Positions 17,097-26,831 of a DNA stretch of 64,000 bases are shown piece by piece. The translations under genes and the position numbers were made by a program. This stretch comes from Microcella frigidaquae (GTDB lineage: Bacteria > Actinomycetota > Actinomycetes > Actinomycetales > Microbacteriaceae). Within the stretch, counting starts at the first letter, position 1, and the number at the start of each line of letters is the position of its first letter. Below the pieces are notes generated by a model. It searched no databases. It worked only from the letters and a program-made list of their open reading frames with translations, and was not told the DNA's origin. Location of the stretch: assembly GCF_014200395.1 (NCBI RefSeq), contig NZ_JACHBS010000001.1, forward strand, positions 2,170,001 through 2,234,000, given 5' to 3'.

Positions 17097-20000
17097 GTGA
17101 CCACCTTCGACGCCGCGCTGCCCGTGATCGGCCGTGCGCCGGTGGTGCTCGACGCGGCGCAGCAGGCGGTGCGGGATGCCCGCTCGGGCCGCGGTGCCGT
17201 CGTGCTCGGCGCCCCCGGGTCGGGCAAGACGACCGCGGCGATCGAGCTCGTCGCCGCCGCGATTCTCGACGACGGGCTCGACCCCGCCCAGGTGCTCGTG
17301 CTCACCCCCGCCCGGCGCACGGCGACCCTGCTGAGGGACCGGCTCGTCGTGCGGCTCGGCGCCGCGGGCGAGGGTGCGGGCGAGGGCGCGGGCCGTGCCC
17401 TGCCCGGGCCGCTCGCGCGATCGGTTGCCGCCTTCGCGTTCGCGCTCGTGACGGCGGCGAACCGGCTCGACGGTCTCGCCGAGCCGCGCCTGCTGAGCGG
17501 TGCCGATCAGGATGCGGACCTCGGCGAGCTGCTCGACCGCGCCACCCTCGACGAGGTGCTGGGCGAGCTCGCCGGGCCGGGCCCGGCGTGGCCCGAACAC
17601 CTCGGGCCCGAGGTGCGCCGTCTCGGCGCGTTCCGCACCGAGCTGCGCGACGCCATCGCGCGGCTCAGCGAGCACGGGGTGGGCACCGACTGGCTGCGGG
17701 CCCGCGGCCGCGAGCGCGGGCTCGACGCCTGGGCGGCGCTCGCCGACCTGGTCGACGAGTACCGGCAGGTGCTCGGCTCGGCGCGTCCGGGGCAGCTCGA
17801 CCCCGCCGAGCTCGTGCGGGCCGCGGTCGGGCTCGTGCACGAGCCGCCCTCCGGCATGCCCGACCTGCCGCGGCTGGTCGTGCTCGATGACGCCCACGAC
17901 GCGACCCCGAGCGCGCTCGACCTCGTCGCGGCGCTCGCCGCGCGCGGAGCGACCGTCGTCGCGCTCGGCGACCCCGACGTCGCCGCCAACACCTTCCGCG
18001 GTGCCGAGCCCGAGGCCCTCGCCGGTCTGCCCGCACTGCTCGGCTGGCGCGACGCCGAGCCGATCGTCCTCGACACGGTGCACCGGCACGGGCCGACCCT
18101 CCGCGCTCTCGCCGCCGATGTCGCATCGCGCATCGGCACCGCCCGCGCCGGCATGCAGCGGCGCGCCCCGGCCGTGCCGCTGGACGGCGCTGCGACCGAC
18201 GGGCGCGGTGCCGCCGACCCGCGCGCCATCCCCGCCACGTGGGGTGGGGCGATCGTGGCGCTCGACGCGCCGACCGCGACGCGCGAGCGCTCGCTCATCG
18301 CCGACTTGCTGCGCGAGCGCCACCTGCTCGACGGCGTGCCGTACCGGCGCATGGCGGTCATCGTGCGCAGCGGCCGGATGGTGCCGGGCATCGTGCGCGC
18401 CCTCGCCCAGGCGGAGGTGCCCGTGCAGTCGACCGCCGCCGGGCGGCCGCTGCGCGAGCATCCCGCCGCCCGCGCGCTGATCCGCCACGTCGATGTCGGC
18501 GTCGGCCGCAGCCCGCTCGATGGGGCGGCCGCCACCGAGCTGCTGCTCGGCCCGCTCGGCGGCATCGATCGCGTCGGGCTGCGCCGCCTGCGCCGTGCGC
18601 TGCGCGCTGAGGAGCTCGCCGGTGAGGGCGATCGCCCGGCCGACATCCTGCTGGCGGATGCCCTCGCCGACCCCGCCCGCCTCGCCACCATCGACCACCG
18701 CACGGCCCGCCGCGCCGCGCGGCTCGCCCGCACCCTCCAGGCGATCGGCGAGCGGCACGCGGCCGGAGCCACCGTCGACGAGTTGCTCTGGCTCGCCTGG
18801 AGCGAGTCGCACGTCGCCGAGGTCTGGCAGAGGGAGGCCGCCGGGTTCGGCGTGGCCGCGGCCGAGGCGAACCGCGCGCTCGACGCCGTCGTGGCCGTGT
18901 TCACCGCCGCGGCGACGATCGTCGACACCGTGCCCGACGCCACGGTCGAGTCGTTCCTCGCCCGCGTGCTCGACAGCGACGTCGGCGACGATCTGCTCGC
19001 CCCGGTGCGCTCCGACGACGCCGTGCTCGTCGCCACCCCGGCCGCCGTGACCGGGCTCGAGGCCGACATCGTGGTCATCGCCGGGCTGACCGAGGGGGTC
19101 TGGCCGAACACGCGCGTGCGCGGCACCCTGCTCGGGGCACCGCTCATCAGCCGGCTCGCGCGCGGCCTGCCGGTCGATGACCTCGACGAGCGGCGGCTCG
19201 TGCTCGATGACGAGCTGCGCATGTTCCTGCTCGCCGCGACCCGCGCCCGTCGCCAGCTCGTGGTGACGGCCACCGCGGGCGACGACGAGCAGCCCAGCGC
19301 CCTGCACGCCCTCGTGCGCGAGCACGCGCACCGTGACGCGGCCGCCCGTCTCGGCATCGACCTCGATGCGCTCGCCGCTGATGCCGTCGCCACCCCCGGC
19401 TCCGACCGGGAGCAGGAGCGCGTGCGCGCCGAAGCCCAGATCGAGGCGGCTCTGCAGGCCGCCCGCCCGGTGCGCGCGCGCTCGCTGCGCCGGCTCGTCG
19501 GGCGGCTGCGCCGCGAGCTCGTCGACGCGGGCGGAGTCGCCCGCGAGTCCGATCGCGTCGAGGCGGCCCGCGCTCTCGCCCGCCTCGCCGTCGAGCGGGT
19601 CCCCGGGGCCAACCCGGAGCAGTGGTGGGGCATGCTCGCGCCGTCGACCGAGGCCCCGCTGTTCGACGGCGACGAGGTCGTCTCGATCTCGCCGTCGAAG
19701 CTGGAGGCGATCGAGACGTCGCCCCTCGACTGGTTCCTCGACACCATCGCGCCCCGCGAGGCCGGGCCGCAGACCGGCATCGGCACCATCGTGCACGCGG
19801 CCATGCAGCACGCCGTCGACCCCGACCTCGACGCCATCTGGGCCGAGATCGAGAGCCGGTGGAGCGAGCTCGTCTTCGACGCGCCGTGGCTCGCCGAGCA
19901 GCAGCGCCGCCTCGCCCGGCGCTACGCCGTCGGGGTCGCCGCCTACCTGCGCGACGCCGAGCAGGAGGGCCGCGGGCTCGTCGGGGCCGAGCAGCGCTTC

Positions 20001-20456
20001 GAGCTGATCGTCGACCGCGCCCGCGTCAGCGGCAGCGTCGACCGGCTCGAGGTCGACGGTGACGGGGCCGTGCGGGTGGTCGACCTGAAGACGGGCAAGC
20101 CCCTCACCAAGCAGAGCGACATCGACACCCACCCGCAGCTCTCCGCGTACCAGCTCGCCTACGCCGAGGGCGCGTTCGACGAGGTGCTCGACCGCGTGCT
20201 CGACGGCCTGCCGCACCGGCCGGGCGGGGCGCGGCTGCTCTACGTGCGCGAGGGCGTGCGCGGCAGCGACTACCGCGAGGCGGCGCAGGCCCCGCTCGAT
20301 GAGGAGCAGCGCGAGGCCGTCCGCGAGCGCTTGCGCCAGGCCGTCGCGGCCGTCGCCGTCGCCCGGCTCACCGGCGTGCGCACGGTCGACCGGTTCGACT
20401 TCGCGGCGGTCGCGCACCGCATCCATCGCATCGGGCCCGTGACGGGGGAGAGCTGA
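17097..20456 (+). CDS. adnA: AdnA-like helicase-nuclease subunit
   Basis: A 1119-aa UvrD-like protein with a C-terminal PD-(D/E)XK nuclease, most like AdnA, which with AdnB forms the actinobacterial motor-nuclease that resects DNA double-strand breaks. Walker A is intact (GAPGSGKTT, near residue 36). Motif II is altered to LDDAHD (near residue 263), whereas AdnB has DEYQD. Motif V/VI-like segments are ADIVVIAGLTEGVWPN and AATRARRQL. The nuclease motif VVDLKTGK is near residue 994. The GTG at 17097 is chosen because TAGCGT (17084-17089) lies seven bases before it. The stop overlaps the adnB start (TGATG). Confidence 0.87.
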   Translation: MTTFDAALPVIGRAPVVLDAAQQAVRDARSGRGAVVLGAPGSGKTTAAIELVAAAILDDGLDPAQVLVLTPARRTATLLRDRLVVRLGAAGEGAGEGAGRALPGPLARSVAAFAFALVTAANRLDGLAEPRLLSGADQDADLGELLDRATLDEVLGELAGPGPAWPEHLGPEVRRLGAFRTELRDAIARLSEHGVGTDWLRARGRERGLDAWAALADLVDEYRQVLGSARPGQLDPAELVRAAVGLVHEPPSGMPDLPRLVVLDDAHDATPSALDLVAALAARGATVVALGDPDVAANTFRGAEPEALAGLPALLGWRDAEPIVLDTVHRHGPTLRALAADVASRIGTARAGMQRRAPAVPLDGAATDGRGAADPRAIPATWGGAIVALDAPTATRERSLIADLLRERHLLDGVPYRRMAVIVRSGRMVPGIVRALAQAEVPVQSTAAGRPLREHPAARALIRHVDVGVGRSPLDGAAATELLLGPLGGIDRVGLRRLRRALRAEELAGEGDRPADILLADALADPARLATIDHRTARRAARLARTLQAIGERHAAGATVDELLWLAWSESHVAEVWQREAAGFGVAAAEANRALDAVVAVFTAAATIVDTVPDATVESFLARVLDSDVGDDLLAPVRSDDAVLVATPAAVTGLEADIVVIAGLTEGVWPNTRVRGTLLGAPLISRLARGLPVDDLDERRLVLDDELRMFLLAATRARRQLVVTATAGDDEQPSALHALVREHAHRDAAARLGIDLDALAADAVATPGSDREQERVRAEAQIEAALQAARPVRARSLRRLVGRLRRELVDAGGVARESDRVEAARALARLAVERVPGANPEQWWGMLAPSTEAPLFDGDEVVSISPSKLEAIETSPLDWFLDTIAPREAGPQTGIGTIVHAAMQHAVDPDLDAIWAEIESRWSELVFDAPWLAEQQRRLARRYAVGVAAYLRDAEQEGRGLVGAEQRFELIVDRARVSGSVDRLEVDGDGAVRVVDLKTGKPLTKQSDIDTHPQLSAYQLAYAEGAFDEVLDRVLDGLPHRPGGARLLYVREGVRGSDYREAAQAPLDEEQREAVRERLRQAVAAVAVARLTGVRTVDRFDFAAVAHRIHRIGPVTGES

Positions 20457-23400
20457 TGAGCGCGCGCTTCACCGCGGTCGAGATCGCCCGCGCCCTCGGG
20501 CAAAAGCACGACCCCACGCCCGAGCAGCAGGCGATCATCGAGGCGCCCGTCGCGCCCGCGCTCGTCGTGGCCGGCGCCGGGTCGGGCAAAACCGAGACCA
20601 TGGCCGCGCGCGTGCTCTGGCTCGTCGCCAACGGCCACGTCGCGCCCGAGCAGGTGCTGGGCCTCACGTTCACGCGCAAGGCCGCGGGCGAGCTCGCGGC
20701 GCGCATCCGCGAGCGGCTGGTGCAGCTGGCGGGCTCGGGCCTGCTGGGCTCCTCGACCGTCGTCGTCGACGCTTTCACGCAGCCGACCGTCGCCACCTAC
20801 AACGCCTTCGCCTCCAGCCTGTACCGCGACCACGCTGTGCTCATCGGGCGCGACCCCGACGGTGTCGTGCTGCGCGAGGCGAGCGCGTGGCAGCTGGCCC
20901 GCGAGCTCGTGACGACGGCGAAGGATGCCCGCCTCGCCGACCTCGACCTCAGCGCCGACCGCATCACGGCGGCGGTGCTCGCCCTCACGCACGCCGTCTC
21001 CGAGCACGGCGCCGACATCGCCGACGTGCGGGCGTACATCGAGCGGTTCGTCGCGCACATCGCCGAGCTCCCCCTCGGCGACCGCTACGAGCGCAAGGCC
21101 GAGTTCGACAAACTGATGGCGCTCGGGGCGACGCTGCCGATCGTCGACCTCGTCGAGCGGCTGCAGCAGGTCAAGCAGCGGGACGGGTACGTCGAGTTCT
21201 CCGACCAGGTGAGCCTCGCGCTCGCCATCGTGCGCCGGCACGCCGGGGTCGCCGCGCAGCTGCGCGACCGCTACCGGGTCGTGCTGCTCGACGAGTACCA
21301 GGACACGAACGTCGCCCAGACCTGGCTGCTCGCCGAGCTGTTCGGCGGCACCCCCGTCATGGCGGTGGGTGACCCGCACCAGTCGATCTACGGCTGGCGC
21401 GGCGCGAGCGCCTCGAACCTCGACGACTTCGCGCATCGGTTCCGGGCCGGTGGGGCCAATGAAATCGACGCCCCGGGTGAGCCCGTCGGGCGCTACTCGC
21501 TCAGCACCTCCTGGCGCAACGGCACCCAGGTGCTCGCCGCCGCCAACCTGCTCGTGCAGCCGCTGTCGGCGCGCGGCGGAGTGGCCGTCGAGACGCTGCG
21601 CCCCTCGCCGGTCGCGAGCGAGCATCCCGTTGAGACGGTCTTCGCCGAGACCGTCCACGACGAGGCGCAGGCGGTGGCCGCGTGGCTGGCCGCGCGCGTC
21701 GCCGAACCGCCCCCCGGGGCGCCGGCGGGGGCGACGGATGCGGACGGGCGCCCGCTGCGGGCGAGCGCCGCCCTGCTCATGCGCTCGCGCACGACCCAGC
21801 CGGTGTTCCTCGCCGCGCTGCGCGAGGCGAACGTTCCCGTGCACGTGCTCGGCATCGGCGGACTTCTCGAGCAGCCGGAGATCGCCGATCTGGTGAGCGC
21901 GCTCGCGGTCATCGACGACCCCGCGGCGAGCACCGAGCTCGTGCGCCTGCTCGCCGGCCCGCGCTGGCGCATCGGCGTCGCCGACCTGCACGCGCTCAGC
22001 CGCATCGCCTCCTGGCTGCGCGACCGCGACCTGGCGCAGCAGCCGTTCAGTGACGAGGTGAAGGAGCGCCTGCGCGCCTCGGTCGCCCGCACCGACGGTG
22101 TCTCGCTGGTCGACGCGCTCGACTTCGTCGGCACCGCCCCCGACGAGCACGGGCAGCTGCGCGGTCTCACCCCTGTCGGCCTCGAGCGCTTGCGGGATGC
22201 GGCGCGCCTGTTCGCGGCCCTGCGCAGCCGCACGGCCCTCGACCTGCCCGACCTCGTCGTCGCGGTGGAGCACGACCTGCTGCTCGACATCGAGGTCGCC
22301 GCCAACCCGGCCAGGGCGCTCGGGGATGCGCCGCGCGAGGCCTTCCACGAGGCGCTCGACGGCTACCTGGCTCTCGCCGACCACGCGACGCTCGGCGGCT
22401 TCCTCGGCTGGCTGCGTGAGGCCGAGTGGCGCGACAACCTCTCGCCGCGCTCGGAGGATCCGGAGCCCGGCACCGTGCAGGTGCTGACCATCCACGGCGC
22501 GAAGGGTCTGGAGTGGGACCACGTCGTCGTGCCCCGCCTCGTCGACGGCGAACTGCCGGGCACCCCGCGCGAGGGGTCGACCGGCTGGCTGCGGGTCGGC
22601 GTGCTGCCCTACGAGCTGCGTGGCGATCGCGCCGAGCTGCCGACCTTCGCCTGGCGCGCCGCCGAGACCCGAAAGGAGCTGCTCGAGCGCCGCGCCGCCT
22701 TCGCCGACGAGGTGAGCGAGCACCACGAGCGCGAGGAGCGCCGCCTCGCCTACGTCGCCGTCACCCGTGCCCGTCACCGCCTCCTGCTGACCGGGTCGTT
22801 CTGGGCCGGGCAGGCGAAACCGCGCGACCCGAGCCCGTATCTGCGGGCCCTCGAGGGGGCCGGCCTGATCGAGCCCCTGCCCGAGCATCCCCAGAACGAG
22901 CAGAACCCGATCGTCGACGACAGCGGCGACGAGCCGTGGTGGCCCGTCGACCCCTTCGGCGCGCGGCGCGAGCGGGTGGTCGAGGCGGCGGCCCGGGTGC
23001 GGGCATCCGACCCCGCCGACCGGGGGGATGATCGCCGAGGGTGGCATCGCGAGATCGACCTCCTGCTGGCCGAACGGGCCGAGCGGCTCGCGAGCGCGGG
23101 CCGCGTCACCGTGCCGCTGCGGGTGCCCGCCTCATCGTTCAAGGACTTCATCACGGCGCCCGCCGAGGTCGCCGAGCGCCTGCGCCGGCCGATGCCGCAG
23201 CGGCCATTCCGGGCCACCCGGCTCGGCACGGTGTTCCACCGCTGGGTGGAGCAGCGCTACGGCCTCGGCGCGATGCCCGACCTGGTCGACGGGCTCGCCG
23301 CTGAGCTCGACGTGCCGCTCGAGGGCGACTCGGCCGAGGCGCTCGCCGCGCTGCAGGAGACCTTCGCGCGCTCGCCGTGGGCGGCGCAGGCTCCGCTCGA

Positions 23401-23764
23401 GGTCGAGCGCGAGCTGCACCTGCCGTTCGAGGGGCGCATCCTCGTCTGCAAGATCGATGCCGTCTACGCGACCGACCCCGCGTTCGACACCGTCCGCGAC
23501 CGCGGGTCGGGTCGCCGGCCGCGCACCGTCGAGATCGTCGACTGGAAGACCGGAAAGGCGCCCCGAGACGATGCCGACCGAGCGGCGAAGGAGCTGCAGC
23601 TCGCGCTCTACCGCCTCGCCTACGCCCGCTGGTCGGGGCTGCCCCTCGACGCGGTGACCGCGGCCTTCTACTTCGTCGCCGACGACGCGGTGCTGCGCCC
23701 CGCATCGTTGCCCGACGAGGCCGAGCTGCGCCGCCGCTGGCGCGCCGCCGTCGGCTCCGTCTAG
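20456..23764 (+). CDS. adnB: AdnB-like helicase-nuclease subunit
   Basis: A 1102-aa superfamily 1A helicase fused to a RecB-type nuclease. Motifs in order: Walker A VAGAGSGKTETM (near residue 40), LLDEYQDTN (near 278), VGDPHQSIYGWRGA, TIHGAKGLEWDHVVV (near 679), VAVTRARHRLLL (near 768) and the nuclease core EIVDWKTGKA (near 1029). It should be the main translocating motor of AdnAB. The ATG overlaps the adnA stop, so expression of the two subunits is coupled. Unlike adnA, all helicase motifs look catalytic. Confidence 0.9.
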   Translation: MSARFTAVEIARALGQKHDPTPEQQAIIEAPVAPALVVAGAGSGKTETMAARVLWLVANGHVAPEQVLGLTFTRKAAGELAARIRERLVQLAGSGLLGSSTVVVDAFTQPTVATYNAFASSLYRDHAVLIGRDPDGVVLREASAWQLARELVTTAKDARLADLDLSADRITAAVLALTHAVSEHGADIADVRAYIERFVAHIAELPLGDRYERKAEFDKLMALGATLPIVDLVERLQQVKQRDGYVEFSDQVSLALAIVRRHAGVAAQLRDRYRVVLLDEYQDTNVAQTWLLAELFGGTPVMAVGDPHQSIYGWRGASASNLDDFAHRFRAGGANEIDAPGEPVGRYSLSTSWRNGTQVLAAANLLVQPLSARGGVAVETLRPSPVASEHPVETVFAETVHDEAQAVAAWLAARVAEPPPGAPAGATDADGRPLRASAALLMRSRTTQPVFLAALREANVPVHVLGIGGLLEQPEIADLVSALAVIDDPAASTELVRLLAGPRWRIGVADLHALSRIASWLRDRDLAQQPFSDEVKERLRASVARTDGVSLVDALDFVGTAPDEHGQLRGLTPVGLERLRDAARLFAALRSRTALDLPDLVVAVEHDLLLDIEVAANPARALGDAPREAFHEALDGYLALADHATLGGFLGWLREAEWRDNLSPRSEDPEPGTVQVLTIHGAKGLEWDHVVVPRLVDGELPGTPREGSTGWLRVGVLPYELRGDRAELPTFAWRAAETRKELLERRAAFADEVSEHHEREERRLAYVAVTRARHRLLLTGSFWAGQAKPRDPSPYLRALEGAGLIEPLPEHPQNEQNPIVDDSGDEPWWPVDPFGARRERVVEAAARVRASDPADRGDDRRGWHREIDLLLAERAERLASAGRVTVPLRVPASSFKDFITAPAEVAERLRRPMPQRPFRATRLGTVFHRWVEQRYGLGAMPDLVDGLAAELDVPLEGDSAEALAALQETFARSPWAAQAPLEVERELHLPFEGRILVCKIDAVYATDPAFDTVRDRGSGRRPRTVEIVDWKTGKAPRDDADRAAKELQLALYRLAYARWSGLPLDAVTAAFYFVADDAVLRPASLPDEAELRRRWRAAVGSV

Positions 23765-23813
23765 CCCGCCTCCCGTTGGGCCCGTCGCTCGGTTGCGCGC
23801 GCCCGTTCTGCAC

Positions 23814-23847
23814 TGTGCCTCTCACGGCATGTGCCGCGCGAGGCACA
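23814..23847. repeat. 34-bp nested palindrome, copy 1
   Basis: Outer arms TGTGCCTC (23814-23821) and GAGGCACA (23840-23847) and inner arms CGGCA (23825-23829) and TGCCG (23832-23836) are perfectly complementary. They are separated by 3-base gaps and a 2-base centre. The palindrome is followed by TTGC. GTTCTG (23805-23810) and CAGAAC (23853-23858) add a third, outermost pair. It lies between the adnB stop and the 3' end of the convergent membrane protein gene. A second copy with the same architecture is at 29416-29449. Confidence 0.85.
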
Positions 23848-23957
23848 TTGCCCCAGAACTCACTCTGTCCCGACGCACCCTCCGGCGCGCGGCCGATCTC
23901 AAGCAGCGCGATCGCGCCCGCCGCAACCTCCTCCGGGACCAACTACCAGAAGAGTGA
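23829..23957 (+). CDS. Possible 42-aa basic peptide, doubtful
   Basis: A short frame reads from an ATG inside the centre of palindrome copy 1 to a TGA at 23955. The middle part (LTLSRRTLRRAADL then KQRDRARRNLLRDQLPEE) has high GC3, charged residues and the look of a basic helix. There is no clear ribosome site, and the 5' part is constrained by the palindrome. It may be a genuine small gene, the remnant of one, or chance. The rest of the 247-bp gap (23765-24011) holds nothing else that I can identify. Confidence 0.25.
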   Translation: MCRARHIAPELTLSRRTLRRAADLKQRDRARRNLLRDQLPEE

Positions 23958-24011
23958 GAGGAAGAATTCCGCGATCAACGGGAAGAGGGAGGTCGCCATG
24001 GAGCCCGAGTG

Positions 24012-24944
24012 CTACTCGGTCGGCTCCTCTGCGGGGGCCTCCTCGGCCGGCGCATTGTCCTGCTCGACGCTGTCGCGCAGCTCGCGGATCTCCGCCTCGA
24101 GCTCGTCGAGGTTCTCCGGCTCGGGCAGGCCGCACTCGCCGAGCTCCTGCTCGACCTGCAGGGTCAGCCCCTCCTTGCCGTCCGCGTGCGCCGCATCCAC
24201 CGTGCCCTCGTAGATCGCGTTGTCGGCCGACTCGCGGTTCACGGCCGAGGCCTCGAGGCACAGGTGGTAGACGCTGCCGCCGGCCGTCCAGGTGACCGAA
24301 TCCTGCCCGGTGAGCTCCTGCACGATCGCGGTGTACTCGTCGATCTGGCCCTCGTTGGCGTAGTCCTCGACCGACGGCGGGTTGAACGAGGCGCCGAGCA
24401 GAGTCGCGACGATCAGCACGACGATGCCGACGGCGCCGGCGATGCCCTTCTGCTTCCCGTCCATGTCCTTGTTCAGGAAGATCAGGATGATCAGCGGCAG
24501 GAAGGCGATCATCGTGATGATCGCGCCCAGCTGGTTCTGCACGAAGAACCGCGCCGGCTCCGACCTGCGGGCCGGGTCGAGACGGTTCGCCTTCTTCCAC
24601 AGCTGCGAGCCCGCAACGGCGAGCAGGCCGATGCCGACGAGCATGCCGAGCAGCAGCCACAGCGCCGTCTCCGAGTTCTGGAACCACGGCGCCGACACGC
24701 TCGGCTTGAACGGCTCGAGCCACAGCAGCCAGTAGATCGCGAGGCCCTCGCCGATGAGCGCGCCCGCCCAGAACGCGGCCGCACCCCAGCGGAGGCCGGT
24801 GGCCTGTCCCTTCGCCTCGGCGCTCGGCTTCCAGTCGGCGCGAGGGGCGGCGTCGTCTCCGCCGTTCGCGGAGGATGCGCGCTCGGCGGGCGACTCGTCG
24901 ACCTCTACCTTGACGACCTTCTTCGTGACCTTGCGTTCTGCCAT
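24012..24944 (-). CDS. Four-helix membrane protein with extracytoplasmic C-domain, unknown function
   Basis: A 310-aa protein. The first 60 residues are charged and cytoplasmic (MAERKVTKKVVKVEVDESPAE and on). About four membrane helices follow (GAAAFWAGALIGEGLAIYWL, TALWLLLGMLVGIGLLAVAG, LGAIITMIAFLPLIILIFL, GIAGAVGIVVLIVATLLGA). An acidic domain with two cysteines (HLCLEASA and ELGECGLPE) comes next, possibly disulphide-bonded outside the cell, and the tail is Glu/Ala-rich. I do not recognise a family. I chose the ATG at 24944, with GAAGGG upstream, over an in-frame ATG 33 bases earlier. A -10 box TAGGCT is at 24990-24995 on the minus strand. Confidence 0.65.
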   Translation of the reverse strand: MAERKVTKKVVKVEVDESPAERASSANGGDDAAPRADWKPSAEAKGQATGLRWGAAAFWAGALIGEGLAIYWLLWLEPFKPSVSAPWFQNSETALWLLLGMLVGIGLLAVAGSQLWKKANRLDPARRSEPARFFVQNQLGAIITMIAFLPLIILIFLNKDMDGKQKGIAGAVGIVVLIVATLLGASFNPPSVEDYANEGQIDEYTAIVQELTGQDSVTWTAGGSVYHLCLEASAVNRESADNAIYEGTVDAAHADGKEGLTLQVEQELGECGLPEPENLDELEAEIRELRDSVEQDNAPAEEAPAEEPTE

Positions 24945-25029
24945 GGGGGTGCCCTTCAGCTTTCGGGATGCGCGCACACGCTCGCCGCGAGCCTAGCCGG
25001 GGCGCCCGGCTGAGGAGTAGCGTCGCGCC

Positions 25030-25452
25030 ATGTTCCTTCTCGACCTCAACTGGCTGGCCATCCTCATCGGCTTCGTCGTCGCCTTCGCCGCCGGAGCCCT
25101 GTGGTTCGGGCCGAAGACCTTCTTCCCCGTCTGGTGGAAGGCCATGGGCAAGGGCGACGAGACCCCCGGCGGCGGCAACATGGGCCTCGTGTTCGGCCTG
25201 ACCGCGCTCGGGGCGCTCGTGCAGGTCATCGCCGTGGCCTCCGTCATCCATTTCGTCGACCTCGCGGCAGGCCCGGTCGGCCCGCTCGGCGGCGCGCTGA
25301 CCGGTCTGCTGCTGGGGGTCGGCTTCGCGGCGGCGAGTTCGCTCAGCCACCGGCTCTTCGCTGGGCAGGGCCTGAAGGTGTGGATCATCGAGGTCGGCAG
25401 CGACGTGCTCAACTACACGCTCGTCGGCCTCGTCATCGGCCTGTTCGGCTAG
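25030..25452 (+). CDS. DUF1761 membrane protein
   Basis: A 140-aa protein with four membrane helices and the DUF1761 features ALWFGPKTFFPVWWKAMGK near the N-terminus and LSHRLFAGQGLKVWIIEVG in the second half. The function is unknown. The ATG follows TAGCGT (25018-25023) by six bases, so it is probably leaderless. It is divergent from the preceding membrane protein and convergent with the amine oxidase gene. Confidence 0.85.
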   Translation: MFLLDLNWLAILIGFVVAFAAGALWFGPKTFFPVWWKAMGKGDETPGGGNMGLVFGLTALGALVQVIAVASVIHFVDLAAGPVGPLGGALTGLLLGVGFAAASSLSHRLFAGQGLKVWIIEVGSDVLNYTLVGLVIGLFG

Positions 25453-25485
25453 CGGGCGCCGCCTCGGGCGCGTGTGCGCGGGCCG

Positions 25486-26817
25486 TCAGCGCGCGAGCAG
25501 CTGGGCGGCCGCGCCGCGGCCGGTGCGCACGGCACCCTCCATGTACCCGCACACCCACTGGTCGGAGCCGACGAGCCAGAACGGCGGCTCGTGCGTGCCG
25601 TGCAGCGGCCCGACCGCCGTGAGGTCGCCGGGGCGCCACGCGGTGATGTAGCCCTGCGTGTAGGGGTCGGCGAACCAGTCGCGCACGAACACCGCCTGGG
25701 TGTCGCGCGCCTCCGGGCCGTAGGCGGCGACGAGCTCGTCGAGCAGGGCGTCCTGGCGCGCCGTCGTGGGCAGCGCGAGGTACGGCCCGAGGCGGTCGAC
25801 GGGCACGAGGGCGGAGAGCGCGCCGTCGGTCTGCACCCACGTTCCGCCGAGCAGCGTGTGCTCGAAGTAGCCGGTGCCGTTCTGCCCGTTGGCCTCCCAG
25901 AACGAGGTGGCGTGCACGGTGACGAGCTTCGCGGCGGGTGCGTGCTGGCGACGCGTCGCGGCGGCGAGGTATGCCTCGCTCACGCCGCTGATGCGCAGGT
26001 CGCGCAACGGCCCGGCGGGCAGGGCGCAGACGACGTCGGCGGCGTGCAGCCGCTCGCCGGTGTGCAGCGTGACGACCACCCCCGTGCCCGTCCCGTCGGC
26101 GCTGGTCACATCGACCGCGCGCACCGGGCTGCCGTAGCGGATGCGGTGCCCGAGCTCTTCTGCCATCCGCAGCGCGACCGTGGCCGAACCCTCGAGCACC
26201 TTCGCGCTCTCCCATGCGTCGTAGTCGTAGAACCCCACCGCGCCGGCGGTGGCTTCCTTGCGCAGGTCGGCCAGCAGCGACCGCCGCTCGATCGAGGGGT
26301 CGGCGAGGGCGAGCGTGCGCAGCTCCATCGCGCGCAGCACCGCGGGTGTCGCGCCCTCCGACCGCAGCCAGTCGCCGACGCTGAGCCGGTCGAGCGCGAC
26401 GGCATCCGGGTGCGCCCACGGGTCGTCGGGGTCGACCGTGGCGGTCAGGGCCGCGAACTTCTGCTCGAGCTCGTCGTAGATCGCGCGGTCGGCGGCGGGC
26501 ATCCACGGCATCTCGTCGCCCAGCGCGCGCCCCTCGCTGACGAGCCACGTCGATTCGCCGGGGATGCCGGTGAAGCTCGGCACGATCGTCAGCCCGAGCT
26601 CGGCGACCAACTGCCGGTAGCTGGTGTGGGACTCGCCGATGACCTCTCCGCCGAGCTGGATCGGCCGGCCGTCGGCCATGCGCGTCTGCTCGACCCGGCC
26701 TCCGGCGCGGCCGCGAGCCTCGAGCACGACGACGTCGGCACCGCCTGCCACGAGGTCGCGGGCGGCGCTCAGGCCGGCGAGGCCGGCGCCGATCACGATC
26801 ACGTCGGTTCTGGTCAT
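25486..26817 (-). CDS. Flavin-containing amine oxidase
   Basis: A 443-aa FAD enzyme of the monoamine oxidase family. The N-terminal dinucleotide-binding motif is VIVIGAGLAGLSAARDL, followed by LEARGRAGGRVEQT, which contacts FAD. The C-terminal FAD motif includes QWVCGYMEGAVRTGRGAA. It would oxidise a primary or secondary amine to an imine with release of H2O2. The start MTRTDVIVIG is supported by CAGGAGACCGC before the ATG; a longer frame upstream overlaps the neighbour and is rejected. It lies 14 bases downstream of the GcvT-fused dehydrogenase and is likely co-transcribed with it, suggesting catabolism of methylated or primary amines. Confidence 0.87.
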   Translation of the reverse strand: MTRTDVIVIGAGLAGLSAARDLVAGGADVVVLEARGRAGGRVEQTRMADGRPIQLGGEVIGESHTSYRQLVAELGLTIVPSFTGIPGESTWLVSEGRALGDEMPWMPAADRAIYDELEQKFAALTATVDPDDPWAHPDAVALDRLSVGDWLRSEGATPAVLRAMELRTLALADPSIERRSLLADLRKEATAGAVGFYDYDAWESAKVLEGSATVALRMAEELGHRIRYGSPVRAVDVTSADGTGTGVVVTLHTGERLHAADVVCALPAGPLRDLRISGVSEAYLAAATRRQHAPAAKLVTVHATSFWEANGQNGTGYFEHTLLGGTWVQTDGALSALVPVDRLGPYLALPTTARQDALLDELVAAYGPEARDTQAVFVRDWFADPYTQGYITAWRPGDLTAVGPLHGTHEPPFWLVGSDQWVCGYMEGAVRTGRGAAAQLLAR

Positions 26818-26831
26818 GCGGTCTCCTGGGG

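Noticed and set aside
16851..20426. A 1191-codon open frame antisense to adnA
   Set aside because: It is a GC-driven antisense shadow; its translation is rich in Gly, Arg, Glu and Ala with no domain, while the plus strand encodes all helicase and nuclease motifs.
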